A stretch of 64,000 nt of DNA from Pararhodobacter zhoushanensis. GTDB lineage: Bacteria; Pseudomonadota; Alphaproteobacteria; Rhodobacterales; Rhodobacteraceae. Shown here piece after piece: positions 47,969 to 57,570 of the stretch; the stretch's first letter is position 1; every line of letters starts with the position of its first letter. The notes beneath the pieces were generated by a model. It was given only the letters and a program-made list of their open reading frames with translations. It was not told the origin of the DNA and searched no databases. Where the stretch lies: the NCBI RefSeq assembly GCF_025949695.1, contig NZ_JAPDFL010000001.1, forward strand, positions 2,607,501-2,671,500, given 5' to 3'. The position numbers were made by a program, and so were the translations under genes.

Positions 47969-50269
47969 ATGAGCCCGTCTGACAGCCCTGTTGGCGTGAC
48001 TGCGCCCGCGGCAGAGCATGTCTTGCCGCGCCGCAGTCTGTTTCAGCGGCGGCTTCAGGCTGGCGGTACGCTTGTTCTGGTTGTGCTGGCACCCGTGCTC
48101 GTCGTGGCGACGACTCTGGTGCTGGGTCCGTTCTCCTTCGTGCAGAACCTGCCGTCGCTGCGTCTCGTGCTGGTTGCGGACCTGTTCTACATTCTGGTCG
48201 TGGCGGGACTGGTGCTGTTGCGCATCAGCTGGATGATCGGCGCGCGGCGTTCGCGGTCTGCAGGGTCACGGTTGCACCTGCGCTTGTCCGCCTTTTTTGC
48301 GCTGATTGCGTTGCTGCCAGCCATCACCGTCGCAGTCTTTGCCGTGGTGACGATCAATCTGGGGCTCGAGGGCTGGTTTTCCGACCGGGTGCGCAATGTG
48401 GTCGGCAACTCGCTGGCCGCCGCCGAGGCCTATCAGGCCGAGCAGGAGCGCAACCTGACCGAAGACGCGCAGGCCGTTGCAAACCTGCTCGAAAGCGCCC
48501 GCCGCGCCAGCCCTGCGCTGTCCGAAGGCGATACGCGCCAGTTGCTCAGTCAGGCGCAGGCCGCCATTCAGCGCGGGCTGCGCGTGGCGTTCATCATCGA
48601 TTTTCAGGGCACGCTCCGGCTGCGCGGCGAGCGATCGTATCTCTTTGATTTCATTCAACCCGATCGCGCGGACCTGGCGCAGGCCGCCGGGGGGCAGCTG
48701 ACGCTGATCAAGGACTGGCCCAACAGCGAATTCCGCGCGCTGGTGCCGCTGACGGGGTATCCGAACCGGTTGCTCTATGTCGCGCGGGCGGTGGATGGTG
48801 AAATCCTCAGCCTGCTGGACGAAACCCAGCAGACCATCCAGCTTTACAACCAGCTCGAGGCCGAGCGCGGCACGGTGCTGTTCAATTTCGCGCTGCTCTA
48901 TATCGGCTTTGCGCTGATCCTGATTCTGGCCGCTGTCTGGCTGGGGATGTGGTTCGCCGAAGGGCTGTCGCGGCCCATCGGGCGGCTGGCGGGGGCAGCC
49001 GAGAGAGTCGGGGACGGCGATCTGGACGTGCAGGTGCCCGAACAGCGCGGCGAAGATGAGATCGCCACCATGGGCCGGGTGTTCAACCAGATGATCCGCC
49101 AGCTGAAGGGGCAGCGCGAAACGCTGCTGACCAACACCCGCCAGATCGAAGAGCGCCGCCGGTTGTTTGATTCCGTGCTGGGCTCGGTCACCGCCGGGGT
49201 GATCGGCCTGACCGCCGACGGGCGCGTTGATTTCGTCAACCGTGCCGCCGAGACGCTGACCAAGATTTCCGCTGACGGCGTCGCGCATCAGTCGCTGGTC
49301 GAGGTCGTGCCCGAGTTCGGCCCGCTGCTCTCACGGCTGCAAGGCGGCGAGGGGCGCATGGTCGGCGGGCGGGTACAGGACGAGGTCCGCATCAGCCGCA
49401 ACGGACGGCTGGAAAGCCTGCTGGTCCGGCTGGCGGAACGGCGCAACGCCAGCGGCGAGCTTGAGGGCTATGTGGTTGCCTTTGACGATGTGACCGAGCT
49501 GGTCTCGGCCCAGCGGATGGCTGCATGGGGCGACGTCGCGCGCCGCATCGCGCATGAGATCAAGAACCCGCTGACGCCGATCCAGCTGTCGGCCGAGCGC
49601 ATCAAGCGCAAATTCGGCAAGATGTTGCAAGACGAGGATGCGGCATCGCTTGGCCAGCTGAGTGACGTTATTGTCCGTCAAACCAATGACTTGCGGCGTA
49701 TTGTTGATGAATTCTCGCGCTTTGCGCGTATGCCGGAACCGGACCGCCGTCCGACCGATCTGGTGCAACTGCTGCGCGATGCGACGATGTTGCAAGAGGC
49801 CGGGCAGGAAAGTGTGGCGTTCGAGGTCCAACTGCCGACCGAGCCGCTGATCGTCGAAATTGACCCCACGATGATCACGCAGGCGATGACCAATTTGCTC
49901 AAGAACGCGGGCGAAGCCATTGAAGGGCTTATCGAAGCCGGTCGCGCTCCTGATGGCTTTCAACCTCAGATCCGCGTGTCGATGGCGGTCAGCCCCGAGC
50001 GCGCGACCATCGAGATTGCCGACAATGGTGTGGGCTTGCCGGAAGACCGCGCGCGGTTGTTTGAACCCTACGTGACGACGCGCGAGCGGGGCACCGGGCT
50101 GGGCCTGCCGATCGTCAAGAAGATCATCGAAGAACACGGCGGTACACTGGTGCTGCGCGATGCACCCGCCATGGCGGGCTGCACGCACAGCGGTGCGCTG
50201 GCTGAAATCCGGTTGCCGGTCTTGCGCTCTGCGCGCGGCGGCCATGCTGACACAGGAGCCGAAACATGA
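47969..50269 (+). CDS. ntrY: Membrane sensor kinase NtrY
   Basis: A 766-residue kinase. Three to four transmembrane segments (about residues 32-60, 70-90, 105-128, 305-325) frame a periplasmic sensor part, followed by HAMP, PAS (about 400-500), the phosphoacceptor His529 in '[20 protein letters not shown]', and an ATP-binding domain with 'NLLKNAGEAIEG' and 'GTGLGLPIVKKI'. NtrY acts with NtrX in redox and nitrogen control in alphaproteobacteria. 83 bases separate it from ntrC; it overlaps ntrX by 4 bases. Confidence 0.95.
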   Translation: MSPSDSPVGVTAPAAEHVLPRRSLFQRRLQAGGTLVLVVLAPVLVVATTLVLGPFSFVQNLPSLRLVLVADLFYILVVAGLVLLRISWMIGARRSRSAGSRLHLRLSAFFALIALLPAITVAVFAVVTINLGLEGWFSDRVRNVVGNSLAAAEAYQAEQERNLTEDAQAVANLLESARRASPALSEGDTRQLLSQAQAAIQRGLRVAFIIDFQGTLRLRGERSYLFDFIQPDRADLAQAAGGQLTLIKDWPNSEFRALVPLTGYPNRLLYVARAVDGEILSLLDETQQTIQLYNQLEAERGTVLFNFALLYIGFALILILAAVWLGMWFAEGLSRPIGRLAGAAERVGDGDLDVQVPEQRGEDEIATMGRVFNQMIRQLKGQRETLLTNTRQIEERRRLFDSVLGSVTAGVIGLTADGRVDFVNRAAETLTKISADGVAHQSLVEVVPEFGPLLSRLQGGEGRMVGGRVQDEVRISRNGRLESLLVRLAERRNASGELEGYVVAFDDVTELVSAQRMAAWGDVARRIAHEIKNPLTPIQLSAERIKRKFGKMLQDEDAASLGQLSDVIVRQTNDLRRIVDEFSRFARMPEPDRRPTDLVQLLRDATMLQEAGQESVAFEVQLPTEPLIVEIDPTMITQAMTNLLKNAGEAIEGLIEAGRAPDGFQPQIRVSMAVSPERATIEIADNGVGLPEDRARLFEPYVTTRERGTGLGLPIVKKIIEEHGGTLVLRDAPAMAGCTHSGALAEIRLPVLRSARGGHADTGAET

Positions 50270-51657
50270 GCGACATCCTTATCGTGGACGACGAACGCGA
50301 TATTCGCGAGCTGGTTGCCGAGATCCTGCGTGACGAAGGGTATTCGACCCGCGTCGCCGCCAATTCCGATGATGCGATGGCAGCGGTGGTCAGTGACCCG
50401 CCGATGCTGATGATCCTCGACCTGTGGTTGCGGGATTCCAAGCTGGACGGCATCGGTATTCTGATGTCGGTCAAGCGCGAGTATCCGTCAATTCCGGTGG
50501 TCATCATCTCAGGTCACGGCAACATCGAGATCGCGGTCGAGGCGATCAAGAAGGGGGCCTATGACTTTGTCGAAAAGCCCTTCAACACCGATCAGCTGCT
50601 GGTGGTGATCGGCCGCGCGATGGAAACCTCGCGGCTGCGGCGCGAAAACACCAAACTGCGCAAGCGCGACACCGGCCCGACCGAGATGATCGGACAGTCG
50701 GCGGCGATGAAGTTCCTGCGCGCGCAACTGGGCAAGGTCACGCGGTCGAACGGGCGGGTGATGCTGACCGGGCCGTCGGGCAGCGGCAAAGAGGTCGCGG
50801 CGCGGTATATCCACGCGCAATCCAACCGCGCCGATGCGCCTTTCGTCACGGTCTCTTGTGCGTCGATCGAGCCGGACAAGATGGAAACGGTGCTCTTTGG
50901 TCAGGAAAGCGGCGCGCGGGGGATCATTCCGGGTCTGCTGGAACAGGCAAATGGCGGGGTGCTGTACCTTGACGAGGTGGCCGATATGCCCCTTGGCACG
51001 CAGTCCAAAATCCTGCGTGTGCTGGTCGAGCAGACCTTCACCCGCGTCGATGGTGCAGACCGGGTGCGCGTCGATCTGCGGGTGATCTCGTCGACCACGC
51101 GCGACCTGCGCGCCGAGATTGCGGCGGGGACGTTCCGTCAGGAGCTGTATGACCGGCTCAATGTCGTGCCGATCCAGGTTCCCGCGCTGACCGACCGGCG
51201 CGAGGATATCCCGGTGCTGGCCCGCCATTTCGTCGAGCTGTTGCACCAGACGCAAGGCCTGCCCAAGCGCGAGCTGTCCGAGGACGCCGAGACTCAGCTG
51301 CAATCGATGAACTGGCCCGGCAACATCCGCCAGCTGCGCAACGTCATTGAGCGGGCGCTGATTCTGGGGGACGGGCAAGAGGCGATTGAAGCGCGCGATC
51401 TGATCGCGGAATCCGCCGATCCCGAGGAAGAAGGTCGTGTCGTGCTGGGCGGCGGTCTGGCGGCCTTGCCGCTGCGCGAGGCGCGCGAGTTGTTCGAGCG
51501 CGAATATCTTTTGACGCAAATCAACCGCTTCGGCGGCAACATCTCGCGTACCGCTGCGTTTGTCGGTATGGAACGCTCTGCGTTGCATCGTAAACTGAAA
51601 TCGCTGGGGGTGAACACCGCAGCGCTTTCAGGCGGACGCGGCGGGCGCGACGACTGA
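50266..51657 (+). CDS. ntrX: Response regulator NtrX
   Basis: A 463-residue regulator. Receiver with Asp52 ('MLMILDLWLRDS'), AAA+ domain with Walker A GPSGSGKE (169-176; the last residue is Glu instead of the usual Ser/Thr), and a C-terminal Fis-type helix-turn-helix ('FGGNISRTAAFVGMERSALH'). The GAFTGA motif is replaced by 'GQESGARGIIPGLL', so sigma-54 activation is unlikely. Partner of NtrY. Confidence 0.95.
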   Translation: MSDILIVDDERDIRELVAEILRDEGYSTRVAANSDDAMAAVVSDPPMLMILDLWLRDSKLDGIGILMSVKREYPSIPVVIISGHGNIEIAVEAIKKGAYDFVEKPFNTDQLLVVIGRAMETSRLRRENTKLRKRDTGPTEMIGQSAAMKFLRAQLGKVTRSNGRVMLTGPSGSGKEVAARYIHAQSNRADAPFVTVSCASIEPDKMETVLFGQESGARGIIPGLLEQANGGVLYLDEVADMPLGTQSKILRVLVEQTFTRVDGADRVRVDLRVISSTTRDLRAEIAAGTFRQELYDRLNVVPIQVPALTDRREDIPVLARHFVELLHQTQGLPKRELSEDAETQLQSMNWPGNIRQLRNVIERALILGDGQEAIEARDLIAESADPEEEGRVVLGGGLAALPLREARELFEREYLLTQINRFGGNISRTAAFVGMERSALHRKLKSLGVNTAALSGGRGGRDD

Positions 51658-51678
51658 CGACATAGGGATTAACGGGCG

Positions 51679-53055
51679 ATGAAAATCATCATCTGCGGCG
51701 CGGGGCAGGTTGGCTGGCAGATCGCCCGTCATCTTGCGGGCGAGGCGAACGATGTCTCGATTGTCGACAACAACGCAGCCCTCGTGCGCCGCGCGACGGA
51801 TACGCTTGAGGTTCAAGGGGTTGTCGGCTTTGCCTCGCACCCCGATGTGCTGGAACAGGCCGGCGCGCGTGAGGCCGATATGATCATCGCCGCCACGCAT
51901 TCCGACGAGGTGAACATGGTCACCTGTCAGGTCGCGCATTCGGTGTTCAATGTGACGCGCAAGATCGCGCGGCTGCGCGCGCAAAGCTATCTTGAGCCGC
52001 GCTATACCGAACTGTTTCGCCGTGATCACATGCCCATCGACGTGGTCATCAACCCGGAACGCGAGGTTTCGCGTGCCGCTTTGCGGCGGCTGGCGGCGCC
52101 GTCGACCTTTGACATTCAGGACTTTCTGGACGGCAGCGTGCGCATGGCGGGCATCTCGCTGGACGCCGATTGCCCGGTGCTGAACACACCGCTGCGCCAG
52201 CTGACCGAGCTTTTCTCCAGCTTGCGCGCCATCGTTGTCGGCGTGCGGCGCGGTGGCAAGCTGTTCGCGCCCGAGCCGGGGGATCAGTTGTTTGACGGCG
52301 ACCAGATTTATGTGGTTTCCGAAAGCAGCGATTTGGCCCGGACGCTGGCGATCTTCGGCAAACCGCTGGCCAAGCAGGAACGCATCGTCATCGTCGGGGC
52401 TGGCAATGTCGGTCTGGGCGTTGCGCGGGCGCTGGAAACCCAGCGTGACCGCGTCCGCGTCAAGGTGATCGAACGGGACCGCGCCCGCGCCGAGGTGGCC
52501 GCCGATGCGCTGGAGCGTACCATCGTGCTGCACGGTGACGGGATGGACAGCGAGTTGCTGACCGAAGCCGCGATTGAAAGCGCCGATGCGGTGCTGGCCG
52601 TGACGGATGACGACAAGACCAACCTGCTGGCCTGCGTGCGGGCCAAGGCGATGGGCTCGAAGATGACCATTGCGCTGGTGAACGACCCGTCGCTGGTACC
52701 GTTGATGGACCACCTCGGGATCGACGCGCATATCAACCCGCGCGCCACCACCGTCTCGTCGATCCTGCGTCACGTGCGTCTGGGGCGCGTCAGTTCGATC
52801 TATACCATCGGCGATGGCGAGGCCGAGGTCATCGAGGCGCAAGTGCTGTCCACCTCGCCACTGGCCGGGCGGACCATCGGCGCGATCGGTTTCCCTGAGG
52901 GGGCACTGGTCGGTGCGGTCAAGAAGAACGGCGAGTTCGTCAAACCGACCGGCACGACCGAGTTGCAGGAAGGCGACCAGCTGGTCATCTTCGCCCTGCG
53001 CAACGATGTGCCGGTGATCGAACGCCTGCTGCAGGTGGCGGTGGAGTATTTCTGA
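51679..53055 (+). CDS. trkA: K+ uptake regulatory protein TrkA
   Basis: A 458-residue cytoplasmic subunit made of two RCK units: NAD(H)-binding motifs 'IICGAGQVGWQIARHLAGE' at residue 4 and 'IVIVGAGNVGLGVARALE' at about 236, each followed by a TrkA-C domain. It gates the TrkH channel encoded directly downstream (1 base between stop and start). The dusB-ntr-trkA arrangement is typical of Rhodobacterales. Confidence 0.96.
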   Translation: MKIIICGAGQVGWQIARHLAGEANDVSIVDNNAALVRRATDTLEVQGVVGFASHPDVLEQAGAREADMIIAATHSDEVNMVTCQVAHSVFNVTRKIARLRAQSYLEPRYTELFRRDHMPIDVVINPEREVSRAALRRLAAPSTFDIQDFLDGSVRMAGISLDADCPVLNTPLRQLTELFSSLRAIVVGVRRGGKLFAPEPGDQLFDGDQIYVVSESSDLARTLAIFGKPLAKQERIVIVGAGNVGLGVARALETQRDRVRVKVIERDRARAEVAADALERTIVLHGDGMDSELLTEAAIESADAVLAVTDDDKTNLLACVRAKAMGSKMTIALVNDPSLVPLMDHLGIDAHINPRATTVSSILRHVRLGRVSSIYTIGDGEAEVIEAQVLSTSPLAGRTIGAIGFPEGALVGAVKKNGEFVKPTGTTELQEGDQLVIFALRNDVPVIERLLQVAVEYF

Positions 53056-53056
53056 G

Positions 53057-54550
53057 ATGCCCGAGCGCCTGACACGGGTGCCGCCGCTGGTCGCGCTGAT
53101 CGCCATCGCCGGGGCGCTGATGATGGTCCCGGCGGGCAAGGCGGTGGTCGACGGCAACGCCAGTCTGGCGCGGATCTTCTTCTACTGGGGGCTGTTGTGT
53201 CTGCTGCTGGCCGGGTTCGTGGCCATCGCCATGGCGGGTCAGACCCGCCGCAGCAGCGTCCCCGGCGGCCCGTTTCCGCTGCTGGCCGCGATCTATATCC
53301 TGCTCCCCGCCGTCATGGCGCTGCCGCTGGCGGATGCTTTGCCGCAATTGCGCTATGTCGATGCGTGGTTCGAGATGATCTCAAGCTTTACCACCACCGG
53401 GGCCTCGATGCTCGATCTGCCCCGGCGGGTGCCCAATGCGGTGCATCTGTGGCGCGGTATGGCGGGCTGGCTGGGCGGGCTGTTCATTCTGTCTGCCGCC
53501 ACGGCGCTGCTGGCCCCGTTGCGGCTGGGTGGCTACGAGATGATCCGCCGCAACCCGATGACGATCCCCCGCAGCGGTGCTGCGGCGGGCAGCGGGATGC
53601 GTCTGCGGGCGCATACGATGATCCTGCTGCCCGCCTTCGCCGGGCTGACACTGGCGCTGTGGATGCTGCTGACGATGATGGGCGTGCCGGGCTTTGACGC
53701 GTTGATGCAGGCGATGGCGACGCTGTCGACCTCGGGCGTGCTCCCGCGCGAGACGCTGGGCAACATCGGCCTTGGCGCCGAAGTGGCGATCTTCGCCTTC
53801 CTGTGTCTGGCGCTCAGCCGCCGGTTCCTGCCCGGCCACGGCGCACGAACCCGCCCCCTGCACCGCGACCCGGAAATCCTGACCGCCGTTGTGCTGATCT
53901 CGCTGATGACGCTGTTTGTCGTGGCCCGACACTGGGCCGGTGCGTTTGAGACGCGTGAGGGCGAGAACCTGCCCGCCATGGGTCGCGCAGCCTGGGGGGC
54001 GGCGTTCACCTCGCTGTCCTTCCTGACCACAACCGGGTTCGTCAATCAGGACTGGATCGCCAGCCGGGTCTGGTCCGGGCTGACCCCTCCGGGCCTGATC
54101 CTGATGAGCATGGCCCTGCTCGGCGGGGGTGGCGACAACAGCGGGTGGGATCAAGCTGCTGCGGCTCTATTCGCTGGGCCGCCTCAGCCGGTTCGAGCTG
54201 ATGCGGATGATCTACCCGTCTATGGTGGTGGGGGGAATGAGTACGACCGCTTTCTCGCCACCACCGCCGCACGCTCGGCCTGGCTGTTCTCGATGGTTTT
54301 CGCACTGACCTCGGTCGTGGTGGTGGCCTTGCTGCTGTTTAGCGGCATGAGTCTGGAAACCGCGATGATCTTCGGTGTCGCCGCGCTGACCAACACAGGG
54401 CAGCTGGTCCAGGTGGCGGGCGATCTGCCACTTTATTGGGTTCTGCTAAGCGATCCCGCCCGTGTTGTCTTGGCACTTGCCATGATTCTTGGCAGGCTCG
54501 AAATTCTTGTTTTGCTGGCTGCGATCCTTGACCGATCGCGGCGCAATTGA
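53057..54550 (+). CDS. trkH: K+ transporter TrkH with an internal out-of-frame stretch between two G-runs
   Basis: A 497-codon frame for the ten-helix K+ translocating subunit. The N-terminal and central parts are normal ('WFEMISSFTTTGASML', 'TLSTSGVL', 'SLSFLTTTGFVNQDW'). But codons 358 to 392 read as a nonsense segment rich in Gly, Asp and Ala. Reading that part in another frame gives 'GVATTAGGIKLLRLYSLGRL' and 'RFELMRMIYPSMVVGG', the fourth selectivity loop of TrkH. The frame leaves the correct one at the G5 run 54125-54129 (one base too many) and comes back at the G6 run 54230-54235 (one too few). The two indels cancel. As read the channel would lack a filter segment; an error in the sequence is probable. 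Confidence 0.85.
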   Translation: MPERLTRVPPLVALIAIAGALMMVPAGKAVVDGNASLARIFFYWGLLCLLLAGFVAIAMAGQTRRSSVPGGPFPLLAAIYILLPAVMALPLADALPQLRYVDAWFEMISSFTTTGASMLDLPRRVPNAVHLWRGMAGWLGGLFILSAATALLAPLRLGGYEMIRRNPMTIPRSGAAAGSGMRLRAHTMILLPAFAGLTLALWMLLTMMGVPGFDALMQAMATLSTSGVLPRETLGNIGLGAEVAIFAFLCLALSRRFLPGHGARTRPLHRDPEILTAVVLISLMTLFVVARHWAGAFETREGENLPAMGRAAWGAAFTSLSFLTTTGFVNQDWIASRVWSGLTPPGLILMSMALLGGGGDNSGWDQAAAALFAGPPQPVRADADDLPVYGGGGNEYDRFLATTAARSAWLFSMVFALTSVVVVALLLFSGMSLETAMIFGVAALTNTGQLVQVAGDLPLYWVLLSDPARVVLALAMILGRLEILVLLAAILDRSRRN

Positions 54551-54561
54551 TCAAAGCACGC

Positions 54562-54578
54562 CTGACGACTCACGTCAG
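54562..54578 (+). terminator. Small hairpin after trkH
   Basis: CTGACG and CGTCAG form a perfect 6-base stem with a 5-base loop 11 bases after the trkH stop. No U-run follows, so termination is doubtful; the spacer to hfq (54551-54718) shows no clear promoter by eye. Confidence 0.25.
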
Positions 54579-54718
54579 TGATGCGATTCGCCGTGTAATC
54601 CGCTGAAAAGGCGCTCTTTCGGGCTGGAAACTTGCGGAGCCTCCCTTCATACTGCAGCGCGCAGGGGGAGACTACGCCAGCATATGGCTGCGTGGGCCGA
54701 TAACAAAAGGCAAAGAAA

Positions 54719-54952
54719 ATGGCCGTAGACAAACAGAATTTGCAGGACGCTTTTCTCAACCATGTTCGCAAGAACAAGGTTCCAGTAACGATTTTCCTGA
54801 TCAACGGGGTCAAGCTGTTGGGCGTGATCACGTGGTTTGACAACTTCTGCGTGCTTCTGCGCCGTGAAGGGCAGAGCCAACTGGTCTATAAACATGCCAT
54901 TTCGACCATCATGCCGGGCCAACCGATTTCCCTGTATAACGGTGAGGATTGA
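54719..54952 (+). CDS. hfq: RNA chaperone Hfq
   Basis: A 77-residue Sm-like protein. Sm1 motif '[19 protein letters not shown]' and Sm2 motif '[10 protein letters not shown]' are complete; the N-terminal '[14 protein letters not shown]' carries the residues that bind U-rich 3' ends. It lacks a long C-terminal tail, as usual in alphaproteobacteria. It forms a hexamer that helps small RNAs pair with mRNAs. 21 bases upstream of hflX. Confidence 0.98.
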   Translation: MAVDKQNLQDAFLNHVRKNKVPVTIFLINGVKLLGVITWFDNFCVLLRREGQSQLVYKHAISTIMPGQPISLYNGED

Positions 54953-54973
54953 GGTCCGTCTGGGCCGCCTATC

Positions 54974-56302
54974 GTGACCATTGACGTAAGCGAACTGGAC
55001 GGAGACGGTGGAACCCGGCGCCAAAAGGCGCTGGTGCTGCACCCTGATATCCGGGGCAATGACGCCTCGCGCAGTGCCGAGGCCTTGCTGGCCGAGGGGC
55101 TGGCGCTGGCGATGGCCCTGCCGGGGATCGACGTTGTGCGCGGCCAGATCGTGCGGCTGCCCAAGGCACTGCCGGGGCGGTTGTTCGGGTCGGGCAAGGT
55201 CGAAGAGCTGAAAGCGCAGATCGAGGCTGACGAGATCGAGCTGGTGCTCGTCGATGGCCGGGTCACGCCTGTGCAGCAGCGCAATCTGGAAAAGGACTGG
55301 GGCGTCAAGCTTCTGGACCGCACCGGGTTGATTTTGGAGATTTTCGCCGACCGCGCGCGGACCCGCGAGGGCGTGCTGCAGGTCGAACTGGCGGCGCTGA
55401 GCTATCAGCGCACGCGGCTGGTGCGCGCCTGGACCCACCTTGAGCGTCAGCGCGGCGGCCTGGGTTTTGTCGGGGGCCCCGGCGAGACGCAGATCGAGGC
55501 GGACCGCCGCGCGATCGACGTACAGATGGTGCGCCTGCGCCGGCAGCTGGACAAGGTCGTGCGCACGCGCGAGCTGCACCGCGCCGCTCGGCGGCGGGTG
55601 CCGTATCCGGTGGTTGCGCTGGTGGGCTATACCAACGCCGGAAAATCGACGCTGTTCAACCACTTGACCGGTGCAGATGTGATGGCGAAAGACATGCTTT
55701 TCGCCACGCTGGACCCGACGATGCGCGCGGTCACGCTACCCGGCGGGTTGTCGGTGATCCTGTCGGATACCGTGGGCTTCATCTCGGAACTGCCGACGCA
55801 GCTGGTCGCGGCCTTCCGCGCCACGCTGGAAGAGGTGCTTGAGGCCGATCTGATCCTGCACGTCCGCGACATTTCGCATCCCGACACCGAAGCGCAGGCA
55901 GCGGATGTCGAGTCGATCCTGTCCGACCTTGGCGTCGGCAAGGACGTGCCGCGCATCGACGTGTGGAACAAGATCGACCTGCTTCCCGCCGAAGACCCGC
56001 TGCAAACCGTGGCTGCGCGGACGGATAACGTGATCGCGGTGTCTGCGCTGACCGGGCAGGGACTGGATGATCTGGTCGCGGCGATGGGTCAGGCGCTGGG
56101 TGACGAACGCCGGGTCGAGACCGTCGCGATCAGCCATAGCGAGGGCAAAGCGCGCGCCTGGGCCTATGCCGAAGGCATCGTGCAGAGCGAAGAGGGCACC
56201 GATGACGGACCCGTCCTGACAGTGTCGTGGTCGGCCAAGCAAAAGCGGCGATTCGAGTCGATGCTCACGGCGGTGGTTGCCCCGCCGGATGACGAGAGCT
56301 GA
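54974..56302 (+). CDS. hflX: GTPase HflX
   Basis: A 442-residue ribosome-associated GTPase that rescues stalled or heat-damaged ribosomes. N-terminal HflX domain ('VRLPKALPGRLFGSGKVEEL', 'DRTGLILEIFADRARTREG', 'LGFVGGPGETQIEADRR'), then the G domain: G1 'GYTNAGKST', G3 'DTVGF', G4 'NKID'. The start is GTG at 54974. The hfq-hflX pair is common in proteobacteria. Confidence 0.96.
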   Translation: MTIDVSELDGDGGTRRQKALVLHPDIRGNDASRSAEALLAEGLALAMALPGIDVVRGQIVRLPKALPGRLFGSGKVEELKAQIEADEIELVLVDGRVTPVQQRNLEKDWGVKLLDRTGLILEIFADRARTREGVLQVELAALSYQRTRLVRAWTHLERQRGGLGFVGGPGETQIEADRRAIDVQMVRLRRQLDKVVRTRELHRAARRRVPYPVVALVGYTNAGKSTLFNHLTGADVMAKDMLFATLDPTMRAVTLPGGLSVILSDTVGFISELPTQLVAAFRATLEEVLEADLILHVRDISHPDTEAQAADVESILSDLGVGKDVPRIDVWNKIDLLPAEDPLQTVAARTDNVIAVSALTGQGLDDLVAAMGQALGDERRVETVAISHSEGKARAWAYAEGIVQSEEGTDDGPVLTVSWSAKQKRRFESMLTAVVAPPDDES

Positions 56303-56310
56303 GCAGCGCC

Positions 56311-57432
56311 TCACTCGTCTTCATCGTCATCCTCGCGCAGGGTGATTTCCCCGTCTTCGACCAGCGTTCGCACAGCATTGACCACCGCAGACAACGCCGC
56401 CTCTGCCTCTTTCGGTTTGATCTTGCCGCGGTTTTCAACCTCATCGCGCAGGGTCGAGGCCATACGTTGCGACATGTTTGACAGCATGAACGTCGCCGCC
56501 TGACCATTCGGACTGTCGGGCGCCGCCAGTGAGGCGGCCAGCGCGATGATAAGGTCGTTTTGCGGCAGTTCGCGCAGCACTTTGGGCACATCGCGGGGAT
56601 TGAGCCGCTCGGACAGATTGGCAAAGGTGAAGATTGCCCGTCTGACACCCTCGGCGAAATCCACGTCTTCCTCGGTCAACCCGTCCAGCAAGGTGTCGCG
56701 GACCTGTGCGCTGGTGTTGTTCAGCATTGCCCCAACGCGCGAGGCCGGCGCCGCCGGGAAGGCGCGGGTGGGGCGGTTGTCCAACTCTCCGGCGATGGCA
56801 TAGCCGATGCGGGCGACCATGGGCGGGGCGATCCCTTCGGTCAGGGACACGGCATAGGCCACCCGCCGCGCCCGTTCGCCGGGCAGCCTGCCCAGCACTT
56901 CGGCCGCGCGCTTGACCGGCAGTTTGGACAGCACGACCGCCGCCACCTCGGCGCTTTCGGGCTCCAGGACGGCGATCAGCGTGTTGGTATCGGCCTGCAA
57001 CACCCGCTCCCACGGGTCCGTCCCATCGCGGGCCATCTGGCGCAGGCGCGCGCTGGCGCCTTGGCTCAGCTTGCCATCCAGCGCCTTGAGCGCGCCGCCC
57101 AGCCCGCCCGGAAAACTGAGTCCGACCTGCTCGATCGTTTCGATGAACTCACTGATCACGGCGCTGAGCGTATCGCGGTCGACCAGACGCATTTCGCCCA
57201 GCGTTTCGGTCAGCTTGGTTTGCATCTCTTCAGGCAGGGTCGAGAGTTTGACATCCGCACCCTCAGCCAGCAGCAACCGCACCAGGATGGCGGCCTTTTG
57301 CTTGCCAGTCAGCGCCCGGATGCTGCGCCCCGTGGGCGCGGTGCCCCGCGCTGCACGCATGGCGGGCACATCATCATCAAGCGCGGCTGCGGCAAGCGCG
57401 AGGGGCGAGAGGGCGGGCAAGTCCATGGGCAT
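56311..57432 (-). CDS. fliG: Flagellar motor switch protein FliG
   Basis: A 373-residue rotor protein. It has the FliG-N ('KQKAAILVRLLLAEGADV'), FliG-M ('AEVAAVVLSKLPVKRAAEVL') and FliG-C ('NLSERLNPRDVPKVLRELPQ') domains. The usual 'FEDI' of FliG-C appears as 'FTFANL', a diverged form. Two ATGs, at 57432 and 57426, are possible. No other flagellar gene is in the window. It is convergent with hflX (8 bases). As the lone flagellar gene it may be transcribed alone; function as a true rotor part is inferred from the domains. Confidence 0.85.
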   Translation of the reverse strand: MPMDLPALSPLALAAAALDDDVPAMRAARGTAPTGRSIRALTGKQKAAILVRLLLAEGADVKLSTLPEEMQTKLTETLGEMRLVDRDTLSAVISEFIETIEQVGLSFPGGLGGALKALDGKLSQGASARLRQMARDGTDPWERVLQADTNTLIAVLEPESAEVAAVVLSKLPVKRAAEVLGRLPGERARRVAYAVSLTEGIAPPMVARIGYAIAGELDNRPTRAFPAAPASRVGAMLNNTSAQVRDTLLDGLTEEDVDFAEGVRRAIFTFANLSERLNPRDVPKVLRELPQNDLIIALAASLAAPDSPNGQAATFMLSNMSQRMASTLRDEVENRGKIKPKEAEAALSAVVNAVRTLVEDGEITLREDDDEDE

Positions 57433-57522
57433 ACGCGATTCCGTTTCTGGATACGCTCACACTGCCCTGACTCGGTTAATCGACGGATAATGTCGCAGGC
57501 CGTACCGGGAAAAATCGGTCGG

Positions 57523-57536
57523 TTGATCCAGATCAA
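57523..57536 (+). promoter_or_regulatory. FNR/FnrL box of a predicted small RNA
   Basis: TTGATCCAGATCAA matches the FNR consensus TTGATNNNNATCAA at every fixed position. Its centre (57529.5) is 31 bases upstream of the centre of the -10 candidate TTTAAA (57558-57563), as expected for class II activation at -41.5 of a start near 57571. The minus-strand fliG could in theory also use it, but no -10 at the right distance was found in that direction. Confidence 0.75.
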
Positions 57537-57570
57537 GGATCGCTGCACCTGCAAGGGTTTAAACAGCAGG

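Noticed and set aside
57433..57522. FNR control of fliG by the box at 57523
   Set aside because: Best minus-strand -10 (CATTAT, 57487-57492) is about 40 bases from the box centre, too far for class II; the plus-strand geometry is exact.
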